From the NCBI GenBank assembly GCA_009919985.1, contig RGAX01000002.1:1-48527 (forward strand): 48,527 nt of DNA. The letters are read 5' to 3'. A program made the translations under genes and the position numbers. The DNA is from Opitutaceae bacterium. GTDB lineage: Bacteria > Verrucomicrobiota > Verrucomicrobiia > Opitutales > Opitutaceae. The notes beneath the pieces were generated by a model. It saw nothing but the letters and a program-made list of their open reading frames with translations, was not told the origin of the DNA and searched no databases. This document shows positions 25,449 through 34,124 of this stretch, one piece after another. Within the stretch, counting starts at the first letter, position 1, and each line of letters opens with the position of its first letter.

Positions 25449-26132
25449 TTAAGCACCGTCGATCAAGCGCCAGAAGGCGGTGGCATCGCTGAGGTCGGCT
25501 AGGACGGCGGTGGGGGCGTGGGCGGAAAGCGCGGCGATGCTGTGGCTGCCGGTAGCGACGGCGAGAGTCTGAGCACCGATGATACGTCCGCAGGCGATGT
25601 CGTGAGGCGTGTCGCCGATGACCCAGATACGCTCGGGCGGAAAATCGACGCCGGTGTGTTCTCGGGCGCGACGGAGGGCGTGGGGGCCTAGGTCGTTGCG
25701 GTGTTCGCTGTCGTCAGCGAAGGCACCAAAAGGGAAGAAATCCCAGAGGCCGTGGAAGCCGAGCTTGGCGCGAGCGCCGCGTTGAACGTTACCGGTGAGG
25801 AGAGCCTGGGTTATGTCTGGCCGCGCGGCCGCGGCGGTGAGAAGGGCGGGGACGCCTGGAAGAATGAAGGCGCCGGGGTTGGCGAGCTCGGTGGGCAGCG
25901 TGGCGACGTAGTGGTCAAGGAAACGAGTGAAGTTTTCTTCGGAGATGGGAAGATCGTAGCGGGTGAAAATCTGGCGCAGGATGTGGCGATCGGTGCGGCC
26001 CGCGTAGTCGATGTCGTCTAGGCTGGCCTGAATGTTGTGGAGTTCGCGGAGCGGGGTGCGCAGGGCGCGAATGCCAGCGCCGCCGGAAGTGAGGAGAGTG
26101 CCGTCGATGTCCCAGAGAAGGAGGGTTTTCAC
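25449..26132 (-). CDS. HAD-superfamily hydrolase (phosphoglycolate phosphatase-like)
   Basis: This 227-residue protein has the HAD motifs in order: LLLWDIDGTLLTSGG (nucleophile and acid Asp), LLTGN (motif II), the Lys in RGARAKLGF, and WVIGDTPHDIACGR (motif IV). A helical cap lies between motifs I and II (residues about 20-85), as in Gph-like phosphatases. Phosphoglycolate is one candidate substrate, but specificity is not readable from sequence. The start is GTG at 26132, just before the first beta strand. It is divergent from the small lipoprotein gene. Confidence 0.85.
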   Translation of the reverse strand: MKTLLLWDIDGTLLTSGGAGIRALRTPLRELHNIQASLDDIDYAGRTDRHILRQIFTRYDLPISEENFTRFLDHYVATLPTELANPGAFILPGVPALLTAAAARPDITQALLTGNVQRGARAKLGFHGLWDFFPFGAFADDSEHRNDLGPHALRRAREHTGVDFPPERIWVIGDTPHDIACGRIIGAQTLAVATGSHSIAALSAHAPTAVLADLSDATAFWRLIDGA

Positions 26133-26145
26133 GTGAAACGAAATG

Positions 26146-26175
26146 TGTCGAGATGCGACACTGAGTTGCGAACTC
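26146..26175. promoter_or_regulatory. Two small inverted repeats in the HAD/lipoprotein divergent gap
   Basis: TGTCG-AGATG-CGACA (26146-26160) and GAGTT-GCG-AACTC (26163-26175) are adjacent perfect 5-bp hairpins in the 72-bp divergent gap. They could be operators or leader hairpins. Each is short enough to arise by chance. Confidence 0.2.
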
Positions 26176-26204
26176 TAAACTGAACTGTTAAGGTATTTAC
26201 CAAG

Positions 26205-26645
26205 ATGAAACGTTTTAAATTCGGACTCGTGGTGGGAGCTTTTTGGTGGGTCGTGGTGTTGACGGGATGCGCGACGCCCGAGGCTCGGATCCAAAAAAAT
26301 CCGCTGGTCTTCGCGCGTCTCACGCCAGCGCAGCAAGAGATGATCAAGAAGGGGCAGGCGGGCGTGGGATTCGATCAAGAAATGGTGAAGCTAGCGCTAG
26401 GTGAACCCGACCGGATCTTGGCGCGCACGGATGCTCAGGGTACGGCTGAGATCTGGAGTTACATGATCTATGATTCCAGCGACGGAGTGCTCCTATATCG
26501 CGGATTCTATCACCGCTATTACGCGTGGGGTGATCCCTTTTATCCTTACTATTTAAATCACTCGGCGCGGCGCATGCTGGAGCAACTCAAGATAGTGTAC
26601 GATGCGTCCGGTAAAGTGGCGAGCATCGAGCAGGAGAAGCGCTAA
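26205..26645 (+). CDS. Small outer-membrane-type lipoprotein, BamE/SmpA-like
   Basis: This 146-residue protein has a lipoprotein signal peptide ending in the lipobox LTGC, with Cys at about residue 22. The mature part has a GFDQEMVKLALGEPDRILA segment followed by EIWSYMIYDS. This resembles the BamE/SmpA fold, in which a short helix pair precedes a small beta sheet. A Tyr-rich stretch (YRGFYHRYYAWGDPFYPYY) follows and is unusual. Assignment to BamE proper is not secure, since many unrelated lipoproteins share this fold. It is convergent with lpdA. Confidence 0.75.
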   Translation: MKRFKFGLVVGAFWWVVVLTGCATPEARIQKNPLVFARLTPAQQEMIKKGQAGVGFDQEMVKLALGEPDRILARTDAQGTAEIWSYMIYDSSDGVLLYRGFYHRYYAWGDPFYPYYLNHSARRMLEQLKIVYDASGKVASIEQEKR

Positions 26646-26654
26646 AATTCTTCA

Positions 26655-26672
26655 GGCCGTAACGAGACGGCC
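26655..26672. terminator. Stem-loop between convergent lipoprotein and lpdA genes
   Basis: GGCCGT and ACGGCC form a perfect 6-bp stem around AACGAG, 9 bases past the lipoprotein stop and 34 bases past the lpdA stop. On the minus strand it is followed after a few bases by a short T-rich stretch (GAATTTTAG). It may serve as a bidirectional terminator. Confidence 0.4.
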
Positions 26673-26706
26673 ATTGGTCTTACGGACCCAAGGTGATCGT
26701 GGCGGG

Positions 26707-28092
26707 TTAAAGCGCGTGGAGGGCGCGCTTGCTGACGGCGAGAGCGGCTTCTTTGACGGCTTCACTCATCGTCGGATGCGCATGAACGGTGCGCGCGAGG
26801 TCTTCGGCGCTGCCGCCGTACTCCATGTGCGTCACGATCTCGCTGATCAAATCGCCGGCGCCTTTTCCGAGAATTTGGGCGCCGATAATTTTGTCAGTCT
26901 TCGCGTCGGCGATGATTTTGACGTATCCTTCGGTGGCGTCGTTGGCGAGGGCGCGACCGTTGGCGGCAAAGTTGAATTTACCGACATTGATTGCGAGGCC
27001 AGCGGCTTTCGCGGCGTCTTCGCCGAGACCAATGGAGGCGACTTCGGGATCAGTGTAAACGACGGCTGGGATAAGATCCCAGTTCACGTGACCGGCTTTG
27101 CCAGCGATCCATTCGGCGACCGCGACGCCATCCTCTTCAGCTTTGTGCGCGAGCATGGGACCGGCGACCACATCACCGAGTGCCCAAATGCCGGAAACAT
27201 TGGTGTTGAGGTGCGCGTCGACTTTGATGCGCTTTTTCTCGTCGAGCTGCACGCCGGCGTGTTCGAGGCCGAGGCTGTCGGAGAACGGTCGACGGCCGAC
27301 GGCCACGAGAACTTTGTCGGCGGGAAAGGAAAGTTTTTCGGTGCCGCGCTCGGCGGTGAGGACGCCGCTGGCGTAGCCGGTGACCTTAGCGCCGGTCTCG
27401 ATTTTGAGGCCTTGCTTCGTGAGGATGCGGGTGAAGTTGCGGACGATGTCGTCGTCGTAGGTCGCGATGATTTTAGGAAGAAATTCGACGACGGTGACAT
27501 CGGCGCCTAGGCGGGACCAGACCGAGCCGAGTTCGAGGCCGATGGCGCCGCCGCCGACAACTACGAGTTTCTTCGGGACGCTGGAGAAGTTGATGGCGTG
27601 GTCGCTGGAGACGACGCTGGTGCCGTCAAATTTCATAAACGGCAACTCGACGGGCGCAGAGCCGGTCGCGATGACGATGTTTTTGGCGGTGAGCATTTCG
27701 TCGCCGACTTTGACCGTTGTGGGCGAGGTGAAGCTCGCGGCGCCGGTGAGTACGGTGATCTTACGGCCCTTTGCGAGTTGGGCTACACCGCCGACCAGCT
27801 TGGTGACAACGTCGTCTTTTTTCTTCAGCAAGGTGGCGAGGTCGAGTTCGACGCCGGACAGTTTGATGCCGTGGGCCGCGGCGTGCGATCGGACGAAGAC
27901 GAATTGCTCGGAGGAATGGAGCAGCGCTTTGCTAGGTATGCAGCCGACGTTAAGGCAGGTGCCGCCGAGGGTGGCGCGTTTGTCGACGAGGGCGACTTTG
28001 AGGCCGAGCTGCGCCGCGCGGAAGGCGCAGACGTAGCCGCCAGGGCCGGCGCCGATGACGATGAGATCGAAGGAAGAAGGAGCGGAAGACAT
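26707..28092 (-). CDS. lpdA: Dihydrolipoyl dehydrogenase (E3)
   Basis: This 461-residue FAD-disulfide oxidoreductase reoxidises the dihydrolipoyl groups of 2-oxo-acid dehydrogenase complexes using NAD+. It has the FAD GxGxxG motif at residues 13-19 (VIGAGPGGYV), the redox pair Cys46/Cys51 in GGTCLNVGCIPS, a second GxGxxG in VVVGGGAIGLELGS, and WALGDVVAGPMLAHKA. The interface His-Glu pair lies in VHAHPTMSEAVKEA. It is the third gene of the sucA-sucB-lpdA transcript and starts 96 bases after sucB. Confidence 0.97.
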   Translation of the reverse strand: MSSAPSSFDLIVIGAGPGGYVCAFRAAQLGLKVALVDKRATLGGTCLNVGCIPSKALLHSSEQFVFVRSHAAAHGIKLSGVELDLATLLKKKDDVVTKLVGGVAQLAKGRKITVLTGAASFTSPTTVKVGDEMLTAKNIVIATGSAPVELPFMKFDGTSVVSSDHAINFSSVPKKLVVVGGGAIGLELGSVWSRLGADVTVVEFLPKIIATYDDDIVRNFTRILTKQGLKIETGAKVTGYASGVLTAERGTEKLSFPADKVLVAVGRRPFSDSLGLEHAGVQLDEKKRIKVDAHLNTNVSGIWALGDVVAGPMLAHKAEEDGVAVAEWIAGKAGHVNWDLIPAVVYTDPEVASIGLGEDAAKAAGLAINVGKFNFAANGRALANDATEGYVKIIADAKTDKIIGAQILGKGAGDLISEIVTHMEYGGSAEDLARTVHAHPTMSEAVKEAALAVSKRALHAL

Positions 28093-28187
28093 GGGAGTTT
28101 TTTTGAACTACGAAGAAACAAGGAACGTAGAACTAAGCTGCGAAGGAGGTGCCTCCGACTGAGCTCTGCGTGGTGGGTCTAAAGGGC

Positions 28188-29384
28188 TTAAACGGCGAGC
28201 AGGAGACGGGCGGGGTCTTCGATGGCTTGTTTGACTTTCACGAGGAAGGTAACGGCTTCTTTACCATCGACGAGTCGGTGGTCGTAGCTAAGGGCCAGAT
28301 ACATCATCGGGCGGATGACGACTTGGCCGTTGAGGGCGACTGGGCGCTCGTTGATGGCATGGAGGCCGAGGATGGCGCTCTGCGGGGCGTTGATGATCGG
28401 GGTCGAGAGCATCGAGCCGAAGGTGCCGCCGTTGGTGATTGTGAAGACGCCGCCTTCGAGGTCTGCGAGGGTGATCTTGCCGTCACGCGCGCGCTTAGCG
28501 ACGTCGCCGATGGCTTTTTCAATGCCGGCCATGCTCAAAGTGTCGCAGTCGCGGATGACGGGAACCATGAGGCCCTTTTCCGTCGAGACGGCGACGCCGA
28601 CGTCGTAGTAATGATTTTCGACGATGTGGTCGCCGTCGATCTGGGCGTTGATAGCGGGGATTTCTTTGAGGGCGTTGACGACGGCCTTCGCGAAGAAGGA
28701 CATGAAGCCGAGTTTGAAGCCGTTCTTTTTGACGAAATCGTCTTGGTATTTGGCGCGGAGGGCCATGACAGCAGACATGTCGACCTCATTGAAGGTCGTG
28801 AGCATGGCGGCTTCGTGTTGAGCGGCGACGAGGCGCTGGGCGATTTTTTGGCGCAGCGGGGTCATCTTGCGGCGCGATTGGCGGGCGCCAGCCAGGAGGG
28901 CGGGCTTCGGGGTCGCCACGGGAGCGACGGTGCCTGGGGCCGCAGGAATGGCTGGGGCGGCGGGTTTTTCGCCGGCGGAGAGCATATCGCCCTTGGTGAC
29001 GCGGCCCGCTTTGCCGGTGCCGGAGACGGTGGCGGGGTTGATCCCGGTTTCTTCGGCGAGGCGACGGACGGCGGGGGAGGCGCTGGCTTCTTTTGTGGCG
29101 GCGGGCGCAGCGGGTGCGGCGGCGGGCGCGGGTGCGCCGGCGGTGGCAGCAGAGTCGATGGTGGCGACGGTTGCACCGATTTTCACTTCAGTGCCGGCGG
29201 CGACTTTGAGGGAGACTTTACCGGCGGATTCGGCGGTGCCTTCGGAGGTGATTTTGTCGGTCTCGAGTTCGAAGAGCGGTTGGTCTTTTTTGACGATGTC
29301 GCCGTCTTTGACGTGCCATTTGGCGAGGACACCGGAGCTGATGGATTCGCCCATGGGCGGGATTTTGACTTCGAGGAGGGACAT
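28188..29384 (-). CDS. sucB: Dihydrolipoyllysine-residue succinyltransferase (E2 of 2-oxoglutarate dehydrogenase)
   Basis: This 398-residue protein has one lipoyl domain (residues 1-75; lipoylated Lys44 in ELETDKITSEG). An Ala/Pro linker, a peripheral subunit-binding domain (ASPAVRRLAEETGINPATVS, about residue 105) and a second linker follow. The catalytic domain ends in DHRLVDGKEAV with His369 and Asp373. It transfers the succinyl group to CoA and forms the core of the complex. LFELETDK in place of the common IETDK is a minor variation. It starts 57 bases after sucA ends, within the sucAB-lpdA operon. Confidence 0.95.
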   Translation of the reverse strand: MSLLEVKIPPMGESISSGVLAKWHVKDGDIVKKDQPLFELETDKITSEGTAESAGKVSLKVAAGTEVKIGATVATIDSAATAGAPAPAAAPAAPAATKEASASPAVRRLAEETGINPATVSGTGKAGRVTKGDMLSAGEKPAAPAIPAAPGTVAPVATPKPALLAGARQSRRKMTPLRQKIAQRLVAAQHEAAMLTTFNEVDMSAVMALRAKYQDDFVKKNGFKLGFMSFFAKAVVNALKEIPAINAQIDGDHIVENHYYDVGVAVSTEKGLMVPVIRDCDTLSMAGIEKAIGDVAKRARDGKITLADLEGGVFTITNGGTFGSMLSTPIINAPQSAILGLHAINERPVALNGQVVIRPMMYLALSYDHRLVDGKEAVTFLVKVKQAIEDPARLLLAV

Positions 29385-29440
29385 GGTCAGGAGGTTTCGA
29401 GCGGTTTAAAAAATCTAGGCGTGAGTGAATTTAGAGCGGA

Positions 29441-32215
29441 TCAGAGTGTGAAGGCCTCGTTGAGGAAGGCAGTGAGTTCCAGGCGGTGGAGTGCGAGGTT
29501 GCCAACGGCAGGGGAGGCGGAGGCGCCGCGACCGGCGTAGGTGGGTTTGCGGCCGAAGATTTCTTCCAGCTGCGGAGCGATATAGGACCAAGCGCCCATG
29601 TTCTGCGACTCTTCTTGAGCCCAGATGAGGCGGGCGCTGTGGCCGTAGGCATCGGAGAGTTTGGAGAGGGCGTCACGGTGGAGCGGGTAAAGTTGCTCGA
29701 CACGGACGATGGCGGTGTCGGTGATTTTGTTTTTCGCGCGGTAATCGACGAGATCGTAGTAGACCTTGCCGGAGCAGAGGATGAGTCGCTCAGTCTTTTT
29801 TGGCGCGGCGGGATCGTCGATGATTTCCTGGAACGCGCCGGTGGTGAAATCTTCAAGTTTGGAAACGGCGGCCGGATGGCGCAGAAGGGATTTGGGCGAC
29901 ATCACGACAAGCGGTTTGCGGAAATCGCGTTTCACTTGGCGCCGTAGCGCATGGAAGAAGTTCGCCGGGGTGGTGATGTTGGCGACCTGCATATTGTCCT
30001 CAGCACAGGCTTGGAGAAAGCGTTCGAGGCGCGCCGAGGAATGTTCGGGGCCTTGGCCTTCGTAGCCGTGGGGTAGAAGCAGGACGATGCCGCTGGTGCG
30101 CTGCCACTTGGATTCACCGGAAGAGATGAACTGGTCGATCATGACCTGGGCGCCGTTGGCGAAGTCGCCGAACTGGGCTTCCCAGATGCAGAGCATCTCG
30201 GGGTAATCAAGGGAGTAGCCGTAGTCGAAGCCGAGGACGGCGACTTCGGACAGCAGGGAATTATAAACGCAGAAGCGGGCGGTCGCACCGGGGATGTTTT
30301 TGAGCGGCGTGTATTTCTCGGCGGTCTCGGCGTCGTTGAGGACGGCGTGGCGGTGAGTGAAGGTGCCACGTTCGCAATCTTGGCCGCTGAGGCGGACGGG
30401 CGTGCCCTCGGCGAGGAGGGAGCCGAAGGCAAGGGCTTCGCCAAAACCCCAGTCGATTGAGCCGCCGTCTTTGTGGGCGGCGACGCGGCCATCAAGGAAG
30501 CGTTGGACTTTGGGGTTAACCTTAAACGTTGTAGGGACCGTGGTGAGACCTTGGACAACACGGTCGATGGTGGCTCGGTCCACGCCGGTGGGGACGGCGG
30601 TGTGGTTGTAGCCAGGTTGGAAAACGGCGGTTGAGCCTTTGAACGCGTCGGCCGGTCTCGTTTTGGCGCGTTTGACGATTTTGGCAGCTTCGCGTTCTTT
30701 GGCTTTGGCGAGGTTTTCCTCAAAAGCGGCGGAGTATTCGGCGGTGATAGCTTCCCCTTCCACGGCGGTGATGGTGCCGGCGCCCACGAGTTGCCCCGTA
30801 TAAATGGCGGATACGAGGGGATGCTCAGCGATTTTTTTGTAGAGGATGGGCTGGGTGAAAGCGGGTTCGTCCGTCTCGTTGTGGCCGCGGCGGCGGAAGC
30901 AATACATGTCGATGAACACGTCGCGGTGGAATTGTTCACGGAACTCGAGGGCAAGTTGCGACACCATGCAGACGGCTTCGGGGTCGTCGCCGTTTACGTG
31001 GAAAATCGGGGCCTCGATCATCTTGGCGATGTCGGTGCAGTAGCGGGTCGAACGGGAATCGTGCGGGTCGGTGGTGAAACCGATCTGGTTGTTGATGACG
31101 AAATGAAGCGTGCCGCCGGTGCGGTAACCAGGAAGTTGGGAGAAATTGAGGGTCTCGGCGACCACGCCTTGGCCTGCGACGGCAGCGTCACCGTGAATGA
31201 GCAACGGGAGCACTTTAGTGCGCGTCTCGGTGTCGCCGCGGATACGTTGGCGGGCACGGGCTTTGCCTTCGACGACGGGATTTACAATCTCAAGATGGGA
31301 AGGATTGGCGGCGAGGCGGACTTCGACCTTGGCGCCGGAAGTGGTGGTGAGAATGGACTCGTAGCCGAGGTGGTATTTCACGTCGCCATCGCCAGCGACG
31401 GTGTCGGGCAGGTAATTTTCGGAGAATTGTTCGAAGAGTTGGTCAAACGATTTACGCATGACCGAGCAGAGGACGTTGAGGCGACCGCGATGGGCCATGC
31501 CCATGACGATTTCTTCGACGCCTACATCCGGACTGTGGTCGATGATGGCATCGAGTGCGGCGATAATCGTTTCGCCGCCTTCGAGGGAGAAACGTTTTTG
31601 ACCGACGTATTTGGTGTGGAGGAAACGCTCGAACAACTCGGCCTTGTGGACGCGGCGCAGGATGCGGACCTTCTGGGGTTGGGTAAATTTCGGTTGGAGG
31701 CGCGTGGACTCGATCCGATCCTGCAGCCATCGGCGGCAATCGGTGTCTTGGATGTGCGCGTATTCGACGCCGACGTGGCCACAGTAAGTCTGTTGGAGCG
31801 AGGCGACGATTTCGCGCAGCTTCATCTGGCCGCCGTTGAGATAGGTGCCCGTGTCAAACGAGGTGTCGAGATCAGCGTCGGAGAGGTTGAATTGATCGAG
31901 GGAAAGTTTGGCGAGGGGGGTGGGGGTGGCGCTGAGCGGATCGAGGTGCGCCTGGAGGTGGCCAATCGAGCGGTAAGCGTTGATGAGGTAGTGGACGTGG
32001 GCCTGTTTGAGACTATCGATGATGTTGACGTTGGCGGAGGCGTCGGTGGGGCCGGCGAGAGCGGAGGAGAGGGTGCCGTTGTTGTTGCCGAGGCTGAAAC
32101 CTTGGAAGAAGGCGCGCCATGTGGGGTCGACGGAATCGGGTTGGTCGAGCCAAGCTTGGTACATTTGCTCGATCACGGCAGCGTTGGCTTGGGTCGGGAC
32201 GGACATGGAATTCAT
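29441..32215 (-). CDS. sucA: 2-oxoglutarate dehydrogenase E1 component
   Basis: This 924-residue ThDP enzyme decarboxylates 2-oxoglutarate and passes succinyl to SucB. It has the N-terminal segment IEQMYQAWLDQPDSVDPTW (E2-binding), GMAHRGRLNVL, and the ThDP block HGDAAVAGQGVVAETL with NNQIGFTT. RRGHNETDEPAFTQP and the C-terminal HRHAVLNDAET, FDYGYSLDYPEML and QEESQNMGAWSYI blocks complete the family set. The ATG at 32215 is used; a second ATG three codons later is equally possible. It is the first gene of a minus-strand operon whose promoter lies in the 32216-32464 gap. Confidence 0.97.
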   Translation of the reverse strand: MNSMSVPTQANAAVIEQMYQAWLDQPDSVDPTWRAFFQGFSLGNNNGTLSSALAGPTDASANVNIIDSLKQAHVHYLINAYRSIGHLQAHLDPLSATPTPLAKLSLDQFNLSDADLDTSFDTGTYLNGGQMKLREIVASLQQTYCGHVGVEYAHIQDTDCRRWLQDRIESTRLQPKFTQPQKVRILRRVHKAELFERFLHTKYVGQKRFSLEGGETIIAALDAIIDHSPDVGVEEIVMGMAHRGRLNVLCSVMRKSFDQLFEQFSENYLPDTVAGDGDVKYHLGYESILTTTSGAKVEVRLAANPSHLEIVNPVVEGKARARQRIRGDTETRTKVLPLLIHGDAAVAGQGVVAETLNFSQLPGYRTGGTLHFVINNQIGFTTDPHDSRSTRYCTDIAKMIEAPIFHVNGDDPEAVCMVSQLALEFREQFHRDVFIDMYCFRRRGHNETDEPAFTQPILYKKIAEHPLVSAIYTGQLVGAGTITAVEGEAITAEYSAAFEENLAKAKEREAAKIVKRAKTRPADAFKGSTAVFQPGYNHTAVPTGVDRATIDRVVQGLTTVPTTFKVNPKVQRFLDGRVAAHKDGGSIDWGFGEALAFGSLLAEGTPVRLSGQDCERGTFTHRHAVLNDAETAEKYTPLKNIPGATARFCVYNSLLSEVAVLGFDYGYSLDYPEMLCIWEAQFGDFANGAQVMIDQFISSGESKWQRTSGIVLLLPHGYEGQGPEHSSARLERFLQACAEDNMQVANITTPANFFHALRRQVKRDFRKPLVVMSPKSLLRHPAAVSKLEDFTTGAFQEIIDDPAAPKKTERLILCSGKVYYDLVDYRAKNKITDTAIVRVEQLYPLHRDALSKLSDAYGHSARLIWAQEESQNMGAWSYIAPQLEEIFGRKPTYAGRGASASPAVGNLALHRLELTAFLNEAFTL

Positions 32216-32356
32216 GAAAGGAAGAGTTTGGGTTTAAGGTGACTTGAGCGCAGCGAGCAGGGGTTGAACCGGCGCGCGCGATCTCGCCAATAAGAGATAG
32301 GGTTTATTTAAAGCAGGGCTCGATGGGCTAGACAAGCACGTGGGGGGTGGCTCTGA

Positions 32357-32370
32357 GGGATTGCAATCCC
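32357..32370. promoter_or_regulatory. Perfect 14-bp palindrome in the sucA/32465 divergent region
   Basis: GGGATTGCAATCCC is a perfect dyad located 142 bp upstream of sucA (minus) and 95 bp upstream of the small plus-strand gene at 32465. It is in a 248-bp divergent gap. The form fits a homodimeric regulator site. No cognate factor can be named. Confidence 0.4.
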
Positions 32371-32464
32371 GCTTAAGGTAGGTAGCAGACGGATTAGTAG
32401 CCTATCTAAGAGTATGGGTGTCGACTCAGGGTAAAAATTTCGTAACTATAACTTTAAAAACATC

Positions 32465-32716
32465 ATGGAAATTCAAATCAAAGCCGCGATCGTTGCTCTA
32501 CTCGCCGCGATTAAGGCTGGGGACGGGCAATCGGTTGCCGAGGAAATGGCGCATTTGGATGATTTTCTGGTCCAAGGGCGGCTCGCGCTGCATCCGCAGT
32601 TGGTGCATTTTTTAGAGAATAGGAGCTACGCCAAAGCTCTGATGTTTTTGGGTGGCGATACCGATATTCCCGTTGGCGTATGTGGTGGACGAGCGGCGCG
32701 AAAGGCGGGGGCTTAA
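32465..32716 (+). CDS. Small conserved-looking protein of unknown function
   Basis: This 83-residue acidic, mostly helical protein has no signal peptide or membrane segment. It opens MEIQIKAAIVALLAAIKAG. A C-terminal stretch (LVHFLENRSYAKALMFLGGD) looks like a short conserved motif. I do not recognise a named family. The coding call rests on its position and on tight spacing to the next gene: its stop is followed two bases later by the ATG of the SUI1-like gene, so the two are almost certainly co-transcribed and perhaps translationally coupled. The pairing hints at a translation-related role, which is inference only. Confidence 0.7.
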   Translation: MEIQIKAAIVALLAAIKAGDGQSVAEEMAHLDDFLVQGRLALHPQLVHFLENRSYAKALMFLGGDTDIPVGVCGGRAARKAGA

Positions 32717-32718
32717 CC

Positions 32719-33117
32719 ATGGCGCGCGGTGATAAAGTAGCGACTGACGGCGGCGGGTCTTTGGGGCATAATCCCTTTGCGGCGTTGAGTGGTGCTGGTT
32801 TGCCGAATGTGCCGGTGTTACCCATTGCGATCGGCGCGGTGACGTCCGCAACCCCGAGCAAGCCCGAGAAAAATCGCGGCCGCGTCGATGTGCGACGCGA
32901 GACCGGCGGACGTGGCGGCAAGACCGTTACCGTAGTCGACGGTTTCATCGGCATCGGGCTGCCCGAAAAAGAACAGCTCTGCAAAAAAATGCGCGGCGCG
33001 TGCGGTTGCGGCGGCACCGTCAAAGAAGGCCGCATCGAGATTCAGGGCGATCAACGGGAAACGATAGCACGTATTCTAAGCGAGGCGGGTTTTCGTGCCG
33101 TAATGGCTGGAGGTTAA
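32719..33117 (+). CDS. SUI1/eIF1-like translation factor (YciH family)
   Basis: This 132-residue protein has a low-complexity N-terminus (residues 1-50). A SUI1 domain follows at about 55-130, with RVDVRRETGGRGGKTVTVV, CKKMRGACGCGGTVKEG and IEIQGDQRETIARIL in family order. Bacterial YciH-type SUI1 proteins bind the small ribosomal subunit near the P site and influence initiation fidelity. The ATG at 32719 is used; an upstream in-frame GTG-type start would overlap the preceding gene. It is convergent with metF and followed by a strong stem-loop. Confidence 0.9.
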   Translation: MARGDKVATDGGGSLGHNPFAALSGAGLPNVPVLPIAIGAVTSATPSKPEKNRGRVDVRRETGGRGGKTVTVVDGFIGIGLPEKEQLCKKMRGACGCGGTVKEGRIEIQGDQRETIARILSEAGFRAVMAGG

Positions 33118-33120
33118 CTT

Positions 33121-33161
33121 CGATTAAGCTCTTAGCGCTCAGAGTGCGAAGAGCTTAATCG
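33121..33161. terminator. 13-bp perfect stem-loop between convergent SUI1-like and metF genes
   Basis: CGATTAAGCTCTT (33121-33133) and AAGAGCTTAATCG (33149-33161) pair perfectly over 13 bp with a 15-base loop that itself begins AGCGCT. It lies 3 bases after the SUI1-like stop and 35 bases beyond the metF stop. There is no long T run, but position between convergent genes fits a bidirectional terminator or mRNA-end stabiliser. Confidence 0.6.
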
Positions 33162-33196
33162 CTCCTTTGGTCTCAGTATTGCGCCAGTTCATAATC

Positions 33197-34120
33197 TTAA
33201 GCTGCAAGGCCGGCAGTGAGGGCGAGGGCGCCTTTGGCGCGATTGAGGATGTACAGGTGGTAGCCTGGGGCTCCCTGCGCTAAAAGGTCGCGAATCTGTG
33301 AGAGGGCCCAGTCGATCCCGATCGTTTCAACGACCTCGGTGTTTTCGGCGGCGACTTCCAGGCGGGTAATAAGTTTCTGAGGCAAGTTCGTGCCACACAT
33401 AGCGGTGAAACGCTGAATTTGTTTTAGCGAGAGAACAGGCATAATACCAGGCACGATGGGAACGTTGATCCCGGCGGCACGGCATTTGTCGACGAAGCGG
33501 TAGTAGATGGTGTTGTCGAAAAACAGCTGCGTCGTGATGAAGGCGGCGCCGGCGTCGACTTTGCGCTTGAGGTTGGCGAGGTCGATTTCGAGCGAGGGGG
33601 CTTCGGGGTGTTTCTCGGGATAACCGCCCACGCCGAGGCAGAAATCGCTGTGCCGCGATTTAAGCAGTTCGACCAAGTCGCTGGCGTAGCGGAGGCCGTC
33701 TTTGTAAGGGGTGAATGCGGTTTCGCCCTTGGGCGGATCGCCGCGGAGCGTCATGATGTTGCGGAAACCGCTGGCGTGAATGCGGTCGGCAACCGTGGAG
33801 AGTTCTTCACGCGAGTGGCCGACGCATGTGAGGTGCGGCATGACAGTGAAGCCGAAATCGCGTTTGAGAAAATCGCAGACTTGCGCGGTGCGATCGCGGG
33901 TCGTGCCGCCGGCGCCGTAGGTGACCGACACGAAGTCGGGGTTCATGCGTTTCAGCGCGGTGGCGGTGGCGCGGAGAGCTTCGACGCCAGCGTCGTCCTT
34001 GGGCGGGAAAAACTCCAGAGAGCGCAGTGGCCGGCCAAGAGCAAAGAACTCGGAAATCGGGCGATCCGTCGATGCGGCGGGGACGGAGACGGGCGCGGGG
34101 ATCTTAGGCTCGTTTAACAT
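33197..34120 (-). CDS. metF: 5,10-methylenetetrahydrofolate reductase
   Basis: This 307-residue FAD-dependent TIM-barrel enzyme reduces methylene-THF to 5-methyl-THF for methionine synthesis. Its motifs are LEFFPPKDDAGVEAL (catalytic Glu region), DFVSVTYGAGGTTRD, MPHLTCVGHSREEL, IMTLRGDPPKG, GAAFITTQLFFDN and VPGIMPVLS. Residues 1-25 form a Pro/Ala-rich extension ahead of the core. An AT-rich inverted repeat lies immediately upstream of the start and may control it. No other methionine gene is adjacent. Confidence 0.96.
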   Translation of the reverse strand: MLNEPKIPAPVSVPAASTDRPISEFFALGRPLRSLEFFPPKDDAGVEALRATATALKRMNPDFVSVTYGAGGTTRDRTAQVCDFLKRDFGFTVMPHLTCVGHSREELSTVADRIHASGFRNIMTLRGDPPKGETAFTPYKDGLRYASDLVELLKSRHSDFCLGVGGYPEKHPEAPSLEIDLANLKRKVDAGAAFITTQLFFDNTIYYRFVDKCRAAGINVPIVPGIMPVLSLKQIQRFTAMCGTNLPQKLITRLEVAAENTEVVETIGIDWALSQIRDLLAQGAPGYHLYILNRAKGALALTAGLAA

Positions 34121-34124
34121 AACA

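Noticed and set aside
28149..29540. A 463-residue open frame on the plus strand opposite sucB
   Set aside because: It is Gly/Asp/Glu-rich low-complexity sequence mirroring the codon bias of sucB on the other strand, whose lipoyl, binding and catalytic domains are intact.
30791..32242. A 483-residue plus-strand frame opposite sucA
   Set aside because: It has biased composition (Val, Gly, Glu, Asp) and no domain, and sucA on the minus strand is complete and well conserved.
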